Positions 51,378 to 61,279 are shown, numbered from the stretch's first letter. The stretch is DNA of 64,000 nt from Phycisphaerae bacterium (GCA_016795035.1 JAEUIT010000086.1:1-64000), one strand, 5' to 3'. Notes: a model not told the origin generated them from the sequence alone. Program-made: numbers and translations.

Positions 51378-54300
51378 TCAGTTCTTCTTCTTGATCTTCT
51401 CGAAGATGTCGATGCCCTGCTTGATCAGGTCTTCGGGATTCTGCTTGAGCAGGTCGCCGACGTCGGGCGGCGCCGCGGTCTTCTCGAGCGGGATGCGGTT
51501 GCCCTGCGAGTCGAAGAGCGGCCCGTACATCTTCACGCCGATCGAGAGCGTCTTCGCCAGATCGCTCTCGGCGCCGCCGATCTTGTCGAACCAGCCGCGC
51601 ACCGCGGAGGACCAGTTGCCGATCTGGCTCGCCGGGATCTTCGTGGTGATCTCGTTGACGTAGATCGGCTTCTTCGTCAGGTCGATCGAGCCCTGCATGT
51701 CGAACTGCGTCTTCCATCCGCCTTCGATGCGGCCGAAGCGAAGCCCGAAGTCCTTGTACGTGAGCAGGCCGTTCTTGATGTTCACGTTCAGCGGCTCGAT
51801 GCGCCCTTCGAGGTTGTCGGGCTTGCTGCTCGTGAGCGACATGACCGTCGAGAGCGGCGCGCCGTTCTTGAACTTGATGTCGCCGACGTCGAGGCTGAAG
51901 TTGGCGTTGATGCCGGACTTCGGTCCGTCGAGCGGGTAGGAGAGATCGGCGACCTTCAACGTTGCACGCTTCTGCGCGAGATCGATGTCGGCGAACACGG
52001 GGTTGATGACGTAGAGGATGTCGTCCTTCATCCCCGGCGAAAGCTCGAGGCTGCCGGTGATCGGCTTCTCGGGCAAGACCGTCGCCACGCCGTCCTTCAC
52101 GAAGAATTGCGGCACGTCGACTTCCGCGTACGGCGCCACAAGCTTCGCCGAGAGCTGGCCGCCCTTCGACGACAGCCCTTGGCCCTTCGCGGTGAGGTCG
52201 ATCGTCTCGCCAAGACCGCGCGACACCGTGCCTCCCGTCGCGCCGACGAGATCCACGAACACCGAGGGCAGGCCCTTCACGTTCGCGTCGAGATTCGCCA
52301 CCGCGTTCGAGGCGTCGAACGCGCCGTTCGCGCCGAGGAGCTTCTCCACGTTGCCCTTGATCGAGATCGCCGGTGACGGCCCGGCGCCGGGCGCGGTGCC
52401 GCGGTCGGTCACGTTGAACTCGAGTCCCTTGCCGAGATCGGACGAGTTCGCGCGTGCGACGATCGCCGGCATGTCGAGACGGCCGGGCGCCTTGCCGGGC
52501 ACGGTCACGCCGATCGGGAGCGGCTGCGTCTCGAGCGCGACATCGACCGACGCGCCCGCGAACGACATCGCGCCGTCCGTGAGCGCGTTCGGGATGCGCA
52601 CCGTTCCGGCCGTGAGCTGCGCGACGAACTCGTTCGGGAAGGTGTAGCGCGTCTCGCGCGTCGGGTCGGCGGAGGGCCGCACCGCGAGCTTGGTGAGCGC
52701 GTCCTGGTCGATGCGCACGGAAAGCCCGTTCGTCTTCGCTTCGACGAGCTTGCCTTGCGTCAGCACGTCGACCGTACCCGCGACGCGCGGGAACGCGGGC
52801 ACGAGCCGCACGCTCTCGCCCTGCGCGCTCGTCGCCATCGTGAGCGCGAGGTCGCCGTTGTCGCCGGTCCAGGTGCTGAGCGAACCCTTGTCCTTGCCGA
52901 GGAGCGTTTCGACCCACGGCACCGAGATGCCGGAGAGCTTCACGTCGCCCGAGAGGCCGCGCAGGAGCGACGGGCCTTCCTTCTTCGCCCATGCGAGGTC
53001 AAACGTGCCGCGATCGATGCGGTCCGCCGCGGAGGTCGTGCCCGACGCGCTGAACGATCCTTGGGTCCGCGCGGCGTTTCCGTTCGCTTCCACCGAGAGC
53101 GTCGACGAGAAGTCGCGGAGCGCGAGCGCCGACGCGATGCCCGGCGCCGAACTCACGATGAGCTGCGGCACGGTGAGCTTCGCGGCCAATCCGCTCGGCA
53201 GCACTCCGCGTTTCAGCTCGTCGAAGACAAGCGTGACCGGATTGCCGAGTTCGAGCGAGAAGGGCGCGTCGTCGGCGAGGCGCACCTTCGACGCGCTGTC
53301 CTTCTGGAGCGCCGCGACGAGGTCCTTGCCGAGGATGCCGTCGAGATCGAGCTTGTCGATCCGCGCCTGCGTGCGCTCGACGCCGACGACGATCTCGCCC
53401 TTGAGCGGTTCGCCGCCGAGCGTCGCGACGACACGCTGGCCCGGGCGGCCCGGAAGCGGCTCGTTTCGCATGTCGATCGAGAGACCGCGGATCGCGGCCG
53501 CCTCGATGACGGCCTTCTGCTCCGGAGCCCACGGCACGAGCGCGGCGCCGTCCAAGCCTGAGATGCGCACGGTGCCGCGCGTGTCGATCGCGAACGGATC
53601 GAGCTTCGCGAAGTCCGTCGGGAGCGGCCCGAGCGTCTGCTTCACGTCGACTTCGCCGCGGTCGATCTTTCCTGCAACGGAGAGTTGTGCGCCCTTCGCG
53701 GCGTCGGCCGACGTGAGCGTGGCGACGAGATCGCCGAAGCGGATGTCGCGGGAGAGGTCGGTCACGTAGAGCGCGTTCTCGCCGGGCACGCTGACCATCG
53801 CGTCGATCGCGAGGCCTGCGGCGCCCTGCGGCGGCAACGTGGTGTCGAGATCCTTGATCTCGACGCGCACCGGCACCGGCTTCGTGAAGGTCTGCTTCGT
53901 CGCCGCGGCGAGGAATGCGGGATCGAACGTGGCGTCGAGCGTCGCGCGGACGTCGCTCACGCGATCGAACGCGCTCGTGACGAGCGCCTGCGCCACGAGA
54001 TTCGGCGCCGACGGCGGTGTCGCGCCGGTCGCCCCGCCGAAGCCGAGCGCGAGCGACGCCTCGGCGCGGAAGGGATCGGTCACCGCGGCGCGGCCAAACG
54101 CCACGCGCCCGCCGGAGCCGAGCGCGACCGAAAGGCCCCGCTCCGTGTCCTTCCACGTGGCAGGCGCGAGCGGCTGCGCGTCGATCGTGCCGACGAAGGT
54201 CGAGAGCGCGCTCGCGCCCGCGGCCGGCGGCGCCCAGCGCAGCTCGCGGCCGGAGATCGCGAGCCGCACGTTCTCGGCGACCGTCGTTTTCGCCACGCGC

Positions 54301-55508
54301 TCGAGCGTTTCCGGGCTCGCCTCGACGATGCCGCTGAGATTGCCGTTCGAGATCGAGCCGTCGGCTGCAACGACGGCGCTCGCGTTGAGCTGGGCCTTCG
54401 GCGCCTTCAGTTCGACGGTGATCGGCGACGTGCCGCCGCCCGGCGCCTTGATCTCGAGGATGTCGATCGTCGAGCCGAGATCCTTCGGCAGCATCACGTC
54501 GGTCGCGGCGAGCGCCGGCTGCGCGAGCGAGGTCGGCAACTTGGTCGCGACGACCGAGCCCTTCACGCCGGCGAGGATCTGCGCGATCTCGGTCGACACC
54601 TTGCCGCCCGATCCGATCATCTTGTCGAGCGTGAGATCCGCGGCGAGCGAGCTCGCGGTCGTGCCGTCGAGCGAGCCGTCGGCCTTCGCCGTGACGTGCA
54701 CCGTCTGACCGAGCGCGGGGCTCTGGACGTTCAAGGAGACGTTCGCGAAGTCGGCGGTGCGATCGTCGACCGGCACGCGCACGTTCTTCGCATCGAATGC
54801 GACGTTCGCCCCGATGGCGGCCAGATCCACCTTCCCCTTGACGTTCGTGAGATCGGCCTTGAGCGACATCGTCCCCTTGCTGCCGAGGAGATTCGTGTCG
54901 CCGTCGAGCTGCGCGTTCACGGTGCCCGTGCCGCCGTCCACGCTCGCCGAACCTTTCAAGCCGTCGATCGCGTACTCGCGTCCGGTCGCCGTTTCCTTGA
55001 GGGCGAGCGCGAAGCGCTCGATGTTCAACGTTGCACGGAGGTTCGACGGAATCCCGCCGCCGGAATCGCCGCCCGCACCCGCTCCGCCGCCCGCGCCGCC
55101 GCCGGTCGTCGTTGCCGGCTTGTCGAAGAGCTTCGCGAGGCCCGTCGTCCCGTCCGGCTCGAGCGTGCCCTTTGCGGCGCCCGAGAGCGACGCGTCGATC
55201 GCGCTTCCCCCCGACGTGATGAGCGAGAGCAGGCCGTTGTGCACCGTCACGTTCACGTCGATCGCGTTCGAACCCGACGCGTCACGAATCGAGAGTCCGT
55301 CCACGGATTGGCTGCTGAACCAGCCGAGGCTCACGCCGCGGACTTGCACGTCGCCGTTGACCGCGTCGGCGATCGCGCCGCGGGCGATGCTCGCGGCCGG
55401 GCCGAACGAAAGAATGGTCGGTGCCGCTGCCACGAGCACGACCACGAGAAGAACAAGGACAAGGAGAATCCGCAGAAGCGGACGCTTCTTCTTTTGGGGA
55501 GCCGTCAT
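51378..55508 (-). CDS. AsmA-like envelope protein of 1376 residues
   Basis: This large protein has an N-terminal membrane anchor (LLRILLVLVLLVVVLVAAA) followed by an AsmA-like start (GDVQVRGVSLGWFSSQSVDG) and more than 1200 residues of repetitive β-rich sequence, as in AsmA/YhdP/TamB-type proteins. These form long grooves that carry phospholipids across the periplasm to the outer membrane. The C-terminal part (KNGLLTYKDFGLRFGRIEGG, then KPIYVNEITTKIPASQI) resembles AsmA-family ends. A Gly/Ala-rich linker interrupts at residues ~135-155. It is a single-gene unit; convergent with the repeat array. Lipid transport is inference from family. Confidence 0.78.
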   Translation of the reverse strand: MTAPQKKKRPLLRILLVLVLLVVVLVAAAPTILSFGPAASIARGAIADAVNGDVQVRGVSLGWFSSQSVDGLSIRDASGSNAIDVNVTVHNGLLSLITSGGSAIDASLSGAAKGTLEPDGTTGLAKLFDKPATTTGGGAGGGAGAGGDSGGGIPSNLRATLNIERFALALKETATGREYAIDGLKGSASVDGGTGTVNAQLDGDTNLLGSKGTMSLKADLTNVKGKVDLAAIGANVAFDAKNVRVPVDDRTADFANVSLNVQSPALGQTVHVTAKADGSLDGTTASSLAADLTLDKMIGSGGKVSTEIAQILAGVKGSVVATKLPTSLAQPALAATDVMLPKDLGSTIDILEIKAPGGGTSPITVELKAPKAQLNASAVVAADGSISNGNLSGIVEASPETLERVAKTTVAENVRLAISGRELRWAPPAAGASALSTFVGTIDAQPLAPATWKDTERGLSVALGSGGRVAFGRAAVTDPFRAEASLALGFGGATGATPPSAPNLVAQALVTSAFDRVSDVRATLDATFDPAFLAAATKQTFTKPVPVRVEIKDLDTTLPPQGAAGLAIDAMVSVPGENALYVTDLSRDIRFGDLVATLTSADAAKGAQLSVAGKIDRGEVDVKQTLGPLPTDFAKLDPFAIDTRGTVRISGLDGAALVPWAPEQKAVIEAAAIRGLSIDMRNEPLPGRPGQRVVATLGGEPLKGEIVVGVERTQARIDKLDLDGILGKDLVAALQKDSASKVRLADDAPFSLELGNPVTLVFDELKRGVLPSGLAAKLTVPQLIVSSAPGIASALALRDFSSTLSVEANGNAARTQGSFSASGTTSAADRIDRGTFDLAWAKKEGPSLLRGLSGDVKLSGISVPWVETLLGKDKGSLSTWTGDNGDLALTMATSAQGESVRLVPAFPRVAGTVDVLTQGKLVEAKTNGLSVRIDQDALTKLAVRPSADPTRETRYTFPNEFVAQLTAGTVRIPNALTDGAMSFAGASVDVALETQPLPIGVTVPGKAPGRLDMPAIVARANSSDLGKGLEFNVTDRGTAPGAGPSPAISIKGNVEKLLGANGAFDASNAVANLDANVKGLPSVFVDLVGATGGTVSRGLGETIDLTAKGQGLSSKGGQLSAKLVAPYAEVDVPQFFVKDGVATVLPEKPITGSLELSPGMKDDILYVINPVFADIDLAQKRATLKVADLSYPLDGPKSGINANFSLDVGDIKFKNGAPLSTVMSLTSSKPDNLEGRIEPLNVNIKNGLLTYKDFGLRFGRIEGGWKTQFDMQGSIDLTKKPIYVNEITTKIPASQIGNWSSAVRGWFDKIGGAESDLAKTLSIGVKMYGPLFDSQGNRIPLEKTAAPPDVGDLLKQNPEDLIKQGIDIFEKIKKKN

Positions 55509-55562
55509 GCGGTCCAGCGTAGGCGATGGACCCGGCGATCGTCATCGGGCATCAGCAGGCAG

Positions 55563-56369
55563 TCAGCGGGTCGAGGCGCGTCGCCGCGACGCGGGTTTCG
55601 CGTCGGCCGCGGCCGCCGGAACCTTCATTTCGAGGTGCTTTGCGGCCTCGCGAAACGAGAGCGGCGAAATACGGTGACCTTCCGACGTGAGGAACGCCCG
55701 AACGCGCTCCGGTTCCGCGTGCGCGTACTCGCGCAGCGCCCAGCCGATGGCCTTACGGATGAAGAACTCCGGCTCGTCGGCGCGACGCAGGCAGAACTCG
55801 AAGAGGACGTCGGCGTCGGTGTCGGACTTGTGCTTGATCTGGCAAAGGATCGCGGCGCGGCGGACCCACATCGACTCGTCGTCGATCCATCGGCGCATCA
55901 CCGGCATGCAGCGATCGCGCTGCGCGAGGACGGCCCATGAGACGACGCGACCGGCAACCCAGTCGACGATGTCCCACCACGCGCCCTCGACGATGAGCCG
56001 TCGAAAGAGCGGGAGGTGCGCCGGCGTCTGATGATCGGAGAAGGTCTCGGCGACGTGACACGCCGCGTAGCGGTAGTCGCGCTCGCCCGCGGTCGCGCCA
56101 GTGTTCGGCCACTGGCCCGCGGCCCAAAGCGCGAGCACGGTGGATCGGTAGTTCGAGGCGTCGAGATCGCCGCAGCGCGCGACCAGCTCCTTGAAGATCG
56201 GCCGACGATCCGGCTCCGAGACGCCGAAGAACGGCTGCTCGGTCTTCATGTACGCGGCCATCTCCGCGGCCTTCGTCTCGTCCCGCAACGCGGAGAGCCG
56301 CTCGCGCACGAACGCGACAGCGTCCGTCGGCGCGCGGAACGTTTCCAGGCTCGCGGGGCGACCGGCCAT
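55563..56369 (-). CDS. AlkD-type DNA alkylation repair enzyme
   Basis: This 268-residue protein belongs to the HEAT-like AlkD family. It shows AAYMKTEQPFFGVSEPDRRP near the start, LRRLIVEGAWWDIVDWVAG-like FRRLIVEGAWWDIVDWVAGR holding the Trp and Asp that line the active cleft, MRRWIDDESMWVRRAAILCQ and FIRKAIGWALREYA. The family removes alkylated bases such as 3-methyladenine and 7-methylguanine without base flipping. The end is Arg/Ala-rich. The ATG at 56369 was preferred to a GTG three codons upstream. Confidence 0.88.
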   Translation of the reverse strand: MAGRPASLETFRAPTDAVAFVRERLSALRDETKAAEMAAYMKTEQPFFGVSEPDRRPIFKELVARCGDLDASNYRSTVLALWAAGQWPNTGATAGERDYRYAACHVAETFSDHQTPAHLPLFRRLIVEGAWWDIVDWVAGRVVSWAVLAQRDRCMPVMRRWIDDESMWVRRAAILCQIKHKSDTDADVLFEFCLRRADEPEFFIRKAIGWALREYAHAEPERVRAFLTSEGHRISPLSFREAAKHLEMKVPAAAADAKPASRRRASTR

Positions 56370-56470
56370 TGCGCACACCGTACGTCAGGATCGGCCCGCG
56401 CGTGAAGTCCCCGTCCGCGCCGGCCCGCGAGCCGGTACGGTTCGTCCCGCCCGCCCGCGGTCCGACCCAC

Positions 56471-57229
56471 ATGCCGAACGCCATCGATCACGCCCTCGCG
56501 CTCGTCCTCGTCGTCGTCGCCCCGCCGTACGCGGCGTGGTCGTTCCGGCGCCTGCGCGCCCGCATCGCACGCGGCGGCGGCTCGGCACGGCGCGCCGCCT
56601 ACCGCGGCACGATGCTCACGCAGTGGACGCTCACGCTCGCGCTCCTCGCCCACTGGTGGTTCGCGGCGCGGCCCTTCACCGACCTCGCCCTCCTGCCGCC
56701 GTCTGGGTGGGGCACGGTGGTCGCGATCCTCCTCCTCGCCACGCTCGTCGGCATCTTCCTCTTCCAACAGGCCCACGCCGACGACTCCGCGTTGCAGGAC
56801 GCGATCCGCACGAAGCTCGCGCCGGTCGAGTCGATCCTCCCGCACGACGACGCCGACGAGCGCCTCTTCACCGGCGTGGCGATCACCGCGGGCATCTGCG
56901 AGGAGGCGCTCTATCGCGGCTTCCTCACGTGGTACGCGGTGCAGTTCCTTCCGACGTACGTGGCCGTTCCCGCGGTCGCGCTCGCGTTCGGTCTCGCGCA
57001 CTCGTATCAAGGCGTGCGCGGCGTCGTCACGACGACGATCGTCGGTCTCGTGATGGCGGGATTCGTGGCGCTCGCCGCGTCGCTCTGGATCGCGATGGCC
57101 GTCCACGTGCTCGTCGACCTGAACTCGGGGCTCCTCGCACGCCGGGTGCTGGCTGCAACGCGGAGCCGCGACAACGTCAGTCCACCGTCGCCGGCGCCGA
57201 GCGAGTCTTCGTCGGCGCCACGTTCTTGA
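56471..57229 (+). CDS. CPBP family intramembrane metalloprotease
   Basis: This 252-residue inner-membrane protein shows the Abi/CPBP motifs: EEALYRGFL (motif 1, EExxxR), FGLAHSYQG (motif 2, FxxxH) and HVLVDLNSG (motif 3, HxxxD/N), in the C-terminal half (residues ~140-230). Members process prenylated or other membrane proteins. Its 3' end overlaps the convergent nadA gene by 53 bases, and includes a GCAACGCGGAG motif at the end of the coding region. The ATG at 56471 was chosen because the hydrophobic core begins soon after it. Confidence 0.86.
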   Translation: MPNAIDHALALVLVVVAPPYAAWSFRRLRARIARGGGSARRAAYRGTMLTQWTLTLALLAHWWFAARPFTDLALLPPSGWGTVVAILLLATLVGIFLFQQAHADDSALQDAIRTKLAPVESILPHDDADERLFTGVAITAGICEEALYRGFLTWYAVQFLPTYVAVPAVALAFGLAHSYQGVRGVVTTTIVGLVMAGFVALAASLWIAMAVHVLVDLNSGLLARRVLAATRSRDNVSPPSPAPSESSSAPRS

Positions 57230-58388
57230 GCATGCGCTCGAGCGCGAGCTTCGCGAGCCGCTTCGCCTCGGGCGGAACCTTGATCTCGTTGACGACGCGC
57301 CCCGCCGCGAGGTGGTCGAGCACCCACAGGAGATGCGCCTGGTCGATGCGGTACATCGTGGTGCAGAGACACTGACACTCGCTCAGCGTGCGCACGTCGA
57401 CGCTACGCGCCTCGGCCTCGCGGGCGATGCGATGCACGAGATGGAACTCCGTGCCGACCGCCCATCGCGATCCGACGTTCGCGCCGCGGATCGTGTCGAT
57501 GATCATCTCCGTCGAGCCCTTGAGGTCGGCGATGTCGACGACCTCCTGGGCGCACTCCGGATGCACGAGCACGGTGCGGCCTTCGGCCTTCGCGCGATCG
57601 ACGTGCTCGGGGCGGAAGAGCTTGTGCACCGAGCAATGGCCGGCCCAGAGAAGGACGCGCGCGTCGCGGATCGTCTCGCGGTCAAGCCCGCCGAGATCCT
57701 TCTTCGGATTCCAGAGGGCCGTCTGCGCTTTCGTCGAACCGCCTACGGCTGCGGCGTCGATCTCGGTGACGAAGCCGCGCGACTTCGCGGTGTTGCGGCC
57801 GAGATGCTGGTCGGGGAGGAAGAGGATCTTGATCGTCTCGCCCTTCGCGACCTTCTCCTCGCCGCCTTTGAGCGCCCAGTCGAAGACGAGATGCGCGTTG
57901 CTCGACGTGCAGCAGGCGCCGCCGCGCTGGCCGACGAACGCCTTGATCGCCGCCGACGAGTTCACGTACGTGATCGGAATCACGCGCTGCCCGGAGTTCG
58001 GGCCTAACACCTCGTGGATCTCGTCCCACGCGGCCACGGTGTCGTCGTACGCCGCCATGTCGGCCATCGAGCAGCCGGCGGAGAGGTCAGGCAGGATCAC
58101 GCGGACCTTGTCGTCGGTGAGGACGTCCGCGGTCTCCGCCATGAAGTGCACGCCGCAGAAGACGATGAACTCCGCGCCGCGCTTCGGCGCTTCGGCCGCC
58201 GCGAGCTGCGAGAGCTTCAGGCTGTCGCCGATCAGGTCGGCATGACGGACGACGTCGTCCTGTTGGTAGTGGTGTCCGAGGATCAGAAGGCGGGAGCCCA
58301 GCTCCGCGCGACGCGCGACGATGGCCTTCCCGAGTTCCTCCTCGGTCATCGACAAGTACTGTTTCGGGAGCTCAGGTTGCCAGAGCAT
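57177..58388 (-). CDS. nadA: Quinolinate synthase
   Basis: This 403-residue cytoplasmic enzyme joins iminoaspartate and dihydroxyacetone phosphate to make quinolinate in NAD synthesis. It shows LILGHHYQQDDVVRHADLIG, VFCGVHFMAETA, DLSAGCSMAD, NSSAAIKAF, HPECAQEVVDIAD and CQCLCTTMY, with the three Cys that hold the 4Fe-4S cluster among them. The length exceeds the short archaeal type and fits the longer bacterial one. nadB and nadC are not in the window. The 3' end overlaps the CPBP gene by 53 bases. Confidence 0.94.
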   Translation of the reverse strand: MLWQPELPKQYLSMTEEELGKAIVARRAELGSRLLILGHHYQQDDVVRHADLIGDSLKLSQLAAAEAPKRGAEFIVFCGVHFMAETADVLTDDKVRVILPDLSAGCSMADMAAYDDTVAAWDEIHEVLGPNSGQRVIPITYVNSSAAIKAFVGQRGGACCTSSNAHLVFDWALKGGEEKVAKGETIKILFLPDQHLGRNTAKSRGFVTEIDAAAVGGSTKAQTALWNPKKDLGGLDRETIRDARVLLWAGHCSVHKLFRPEHVDRAKAEGRTVLVHPECAQEVVDIADLKGSTEMIIDTIRGANVGSRWAVGTEFHLVHRIAREAEARSVDVRTLSECQCLCTTMYRIDQAHLLWVLDHLAAGRVVNEIKVPPEAKRLAKLALERMLKNVAPTKTRSAPATVD

Positions 58389-58460
58389 GCGTGGCGCCCC
58401 ACGACGCGTGCATCGCGTGCGGAGCGTGCCGCATAGTAGAGCGCGGTCGAGCGCGGCGCG

Positions 58461-58796
58461 TCAGGCGGCTTCCGAAGCGTTCGCGATCGCCTCGGCGCGG
58501 TCGGCCTCGCCGCCGCAGAACTGGACCGCGACCGCAACCCTGCCGTCCTCGACGCCGGCGCGCACGACGACGCCTTCGATGAGATCAGCGGAGCGGCGCA
58601 CGATCGCGCCCGCATGGGCCGAGAGGCCGATCAGGATGCGTTCTCCCGGGGAAAACGGCACACCGCCGCGCAGCGTCACGTGTGCTCCGTCGCGCGACAG
58701 ATCGCGCGTGGTGCCGGCGACAAAGCGCATGGCGCGCGGATGCCACACTTTGCACGGAAGCTCAACCTCTACGCGGTCATCGGATCTTCGGTTCAT
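58461..58796 (-). CDS. PilZ domain protein
   Basis: This 111-residue protein is one PilZ domain. It has the RRSDDRVEVELP (RxxxR) and TRDLSRDGAHVTL (DxSxxG) motifs that bind cyclic di-GMP. It could regulate surface motility or polysaccharide output; the pilus genes at 26774-32390 are not adjacent. AAGGACG precedes the ATG. It is divergent from the oxidoreductase gene and 72 bases upstream of nadA. Confidence 0.86.
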   Translation of the reverse strand: MNRRSDDRVEVELPCKVWHPRAMRFVAGTTRDLSRDGAHVTLRGGVPFSPGERILIGLSAHAGAIVRRSADLIEGVVVRAGVEDGRVAVAVQFCGGEADRAEAIANASEAA

Positions 58797-58918
58797 GTGC
58801 CGTCCTTTCGAGGTGCGAAGCACGCTCGCGTCCGGGGATATCGGTCGTCGGCGCTTCGGGCTTTGGGACAGATCGGGGATTCGTCCCGAAGCGACGCAAG
58901 CCAGTACCTTCCGCGTTC

Positions 58919-60265
58919 ATGACGACTCCGCTCCCCCGGATTCCCCGTCGGCAGTTCCTGCGCCGGGCCGTGGCCGCCGCGACGCTCCTGCCGGTCGCGT
59001 GCGCCTCGGCACCCAAACCGAAGCGCTACGCCGCGAACGAGAAGCTCCGGCTCGGCGTCATCGGGGTCGCCAATCAAGGCGGGTCGAACCTGAACGCCGT
59101 CGCGTCAGAGGACATCGTCGCGCTCTGCGACGTCGACCGCGACTACCTCGCCGCGGCGAGCTCGCAATTCCCGAACGCCCGCTCGTTCGTCGACTTCCGT
59201 GAACTCCTCACCGACGATTCGTTAGGCCTCGACGGCGTCGTCATCTCGACGCCCGACCACACGCACGCGCCTGCAACGGTGATGGCGCTCAAGCGCCGGC
59301 TCGCGGTCTACTGCGAGAAGCCGCTGACGCACACGGTGGAGGAGTGCCGCACGCTGCAGAACCTGGCCGCGAAGCACCGCTGCGTCACGCAGATGGGAAC
59401 GATCATCCACGCGGAGCCGAACTATCGGCGCGTCGTCGAGGCGATCCGCGCCGGCGTCATCGGCCCGATCACGCAGGTCGACTGCTGGTGTCCGAAGAGC
59501 TGGTGCTGCGCGAAGCCGACGCCCGGCGCCGTGCCGCCCGAACGCCTCAACTGGCCGCTCTGGCAAGGGCCGATCCCCGACGCGCCCTACGTCGAAGGCA
59601 TCGCGCCGGCGAACTGGCGCGGCCATTGGAGCTACGGCACCGGCACGCTCGGCGACATGGGCTGCCACATCCTCGACCTTCCCTTCTGGGCGCTCGATCT
59701 CGCGGGGCCGAAGGGCGATCGCATGATCGTCGCCGCCGACGGCCCGCCGGTCGACGCGATGGGGTGCCCCGAATGGCTCGAGGCGACGTGGGTGTTTCCG
59801 AACGCCGCGCCGCCGAAGGGCGATCCGCTCATCGTGCGTTGGTTTGACGGCGGCCGCATTCCGCCGACCGTGCAGGAGATCGGCGCGAAGGATCGCCAGG
59901 ACTACTTCGGCCGCTACATGGTGTGCTTCCAAGGGACGCACGGATTCCTTCTCGCGAACTACGGCGAGATGAAGATCCTGATGGTGCCCGACGCCGTACT
60001 GCCCGAGCCGACGATTCCCGCCTCGCCCGGCCATCATCGCGAGTGGCTCGACGCGATCCGCTCCGGCGCCGACACCGGCGACGGCGCACCGCTCTGCCGC
60101 TTCGAATACTCGGCGCCGCTCACGGAAATGGTGCTCCTCGGCACCGTGGCGTATCGCTCGCGATCGCAGATCACCTGGGACCGGCCCCTTCCGGTTCTCG
60201 CGAACGATCCGGCGCTCAAGCCCTGGCTCACCGAACGCTACCGCGACGGCTGGTCGCTCACCTAA
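58919..60265 (+). CDS. GFO/IDH/MocA family oxidoreductase, Tat-exported
   Basis: This 448-residue protein starts with a Tat signal (PRRQFLRRAVAAATLLPVAC) whose end has a lipobox-like Cys. The Rossmann part opens with LRLGVIGVANQGGSNLNAVA, and includes STPDHTHAPATVMAL and the EKP catalytic motif (VYCEKPLTHTVEECR). The C-terminal part has GDMGCHILDLPFWAL. Planctomycetes carry many such exported sugar oxidoreductases. The substrate is unknown. It precedes ispE by 15 bases on the same strand. Confidence 0.9.
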   Translation: MTTPLPRIPRRQFLRRAVAAATLLPVACASAPKPKRYAANEKLRLGVIGVANQGGSNLNAVASEDIVALCDVDRDYLAAASSQFPNARSFVDFRELLTDDSLGLDGVVISTPDHTHAPATVMALKRRLAVYCEKPLTHTVEECRTLQNLAAKHRCVTQMGTIIHAEPNYRRVVEAIRAGVIGPITQVDCWCPKSWCCAKPTPGAVPPERLNWPLWQGPIPDAPYVEGIAPANWRGHWSYGTGTLGDMGCHILDLPFWALDLAGPKGDRMIVAADGPPVDAMGCPEWLEATWVFPNAAPPKGDPLIVRWFDGGRIPPTVQEIGAKDRQDYFGRYMVCFQGTHGFLLANYGEMKILMVPDAVLPEPTIPASPGHHREWLDAIRSGADTGDGAPLCRFEYSAPLTEMVLLGTVAYRSRSQITWDRPLPVLANDPALKPWLTERYRDGWSLT

Positions 60266-60280
60266 CTCCTCACTCGCACC

Positions 60281-61195
60281 GTGCCCGACACCGCCCTCGC
60301 ACTCGCTCCCGCCAAACTCAACCTGGCGCTGTCCGTCGGACCGCCGGGCGTCGATCGCATGCATCCGATCGCGTCGTGGATGGTGACCGTCGACCTCTTC
60401 GACGAACTCCTCCTCACGCGCCTTCCGGAGGAGAGCCTCTCGCGCTACGCGATCCTCTGGCATCGCGACGCTCGCAAGCGCTCCGACATCGACTGGTCGA
60501 TCACGAAGGATCTCGCGGTGCGGGCGCACCTGGCGCTTGAGGAGCGCGTCGGCCGACCCTTGCCGTTGCAGCTCAAGATGGAGAAGCGCATTCCCGTCGG
60601 CGGCGGGCTCGGCGGCGGTTCGTCGAACGCGGCCGCGATGCTGCACGGCGTCAACCGCCTGTTCGAGCTCGGGCTCAGCAACGACGAGTTGGCCGAGATC
60701 GCGTCGGGCCTCGGCTCCGACGTCGCGTTCCTCGTGCACGGCGGCAGCGCGATCGTCGAAGGGCTCGGCGAGCGCGTCGAGACCCACGACACGATCCCGT
60801 CGCTGCACGCCGTCCTCGCCTTTCCGCAGGCCGCGTGCCCGACCGGACCCGTCTACGGCGCGTTCGATCGCCTCGCCGCCGAACGCTCGGGCGCCGTCGA
60901 CGCCGCGCGGGTGCGTCGGATCGTCGCGCCGCGCGTCGCCCCCGACGCCTGCTTCAACGACCTCGCGCCCGCCGCGCTCGAGATCGCGCCGACCCTCCGC
61001 GACGACCTCGAGGACCTCGCCGCCCTCGCGGAGCGCCCGGTCCACGTTTCAGGCTCCGGCTCGACGCTCTTCGTCCTCTGCGACGACCCGCTGCATGCCG
61101 AGGCGCTCGCGACCGCCGCGACCGAACGGCTCAAGCTCCCGTCCGTCGCCGTGAAGACCGTCGCGCGCCCCGAGCCGGACGTGCGGCGGGAGTGA
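60281..61195 (+). CDS. ispE: 4-diphosphocytidyl-2-C-methyl-D-erythritol kinase
   Basis: This 304-residue GHMP kinase phosphorylates CDP-methylerythritol in the MEP pathway to isoprenoids. It shows LAPAKLNLALSVGPP, the ATP-binding PVGGGLGGGSSNAAAML, LGSDVAFLVHGG and a C-terminal VHVSGSGSTLFVL. The start is a GTG 15 bases after the oxidoreductase stop, so the two may be co-transcribed. The length is slightly above the ~285-residue norm. Confidence 0.92.
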   Translation: MPDTALALAPAKLNLALSVGPPGVDRMHPIASWMVTVDLFDELLLTRLPEESLSRYAILWHRDARKRSDIDWSITKDLAVRAHLALEERVGRPLPLQLKMEKRIPVGGGLGGGSSNAAAMLHGVNRLFELGLSNDELAEIASGLGSDVAFLVHGGSAIVEGLGERVETHDTIPSLHAVLAFPQAACPTGPVYGAFDRLAAERSGAVDAARVRRIVAPRVAPDACFNDLAPAALEIAPTLRDDLEDLAALAERPVHVSGSGSTLFVLCDDPLHAEALATAATERLKLPSVAVKTVARPEPDVRRE

Positions 61196-61279
61196 TTGCC
61201 CCGCTCCGGCGTCAAACTTCCGGCCTTCGCGTCGCTCGATGCACAACCTCCCCCGTCCTCGCCGCTACAAGTTCGTCCT

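Noticed and set aside
56471..57229. Abortive-infection (Abi) defence gene
   Set aside because: The family name Abi/CPBP is misleading here; the protein is a general intramembrane protease and no defence genes surround it.
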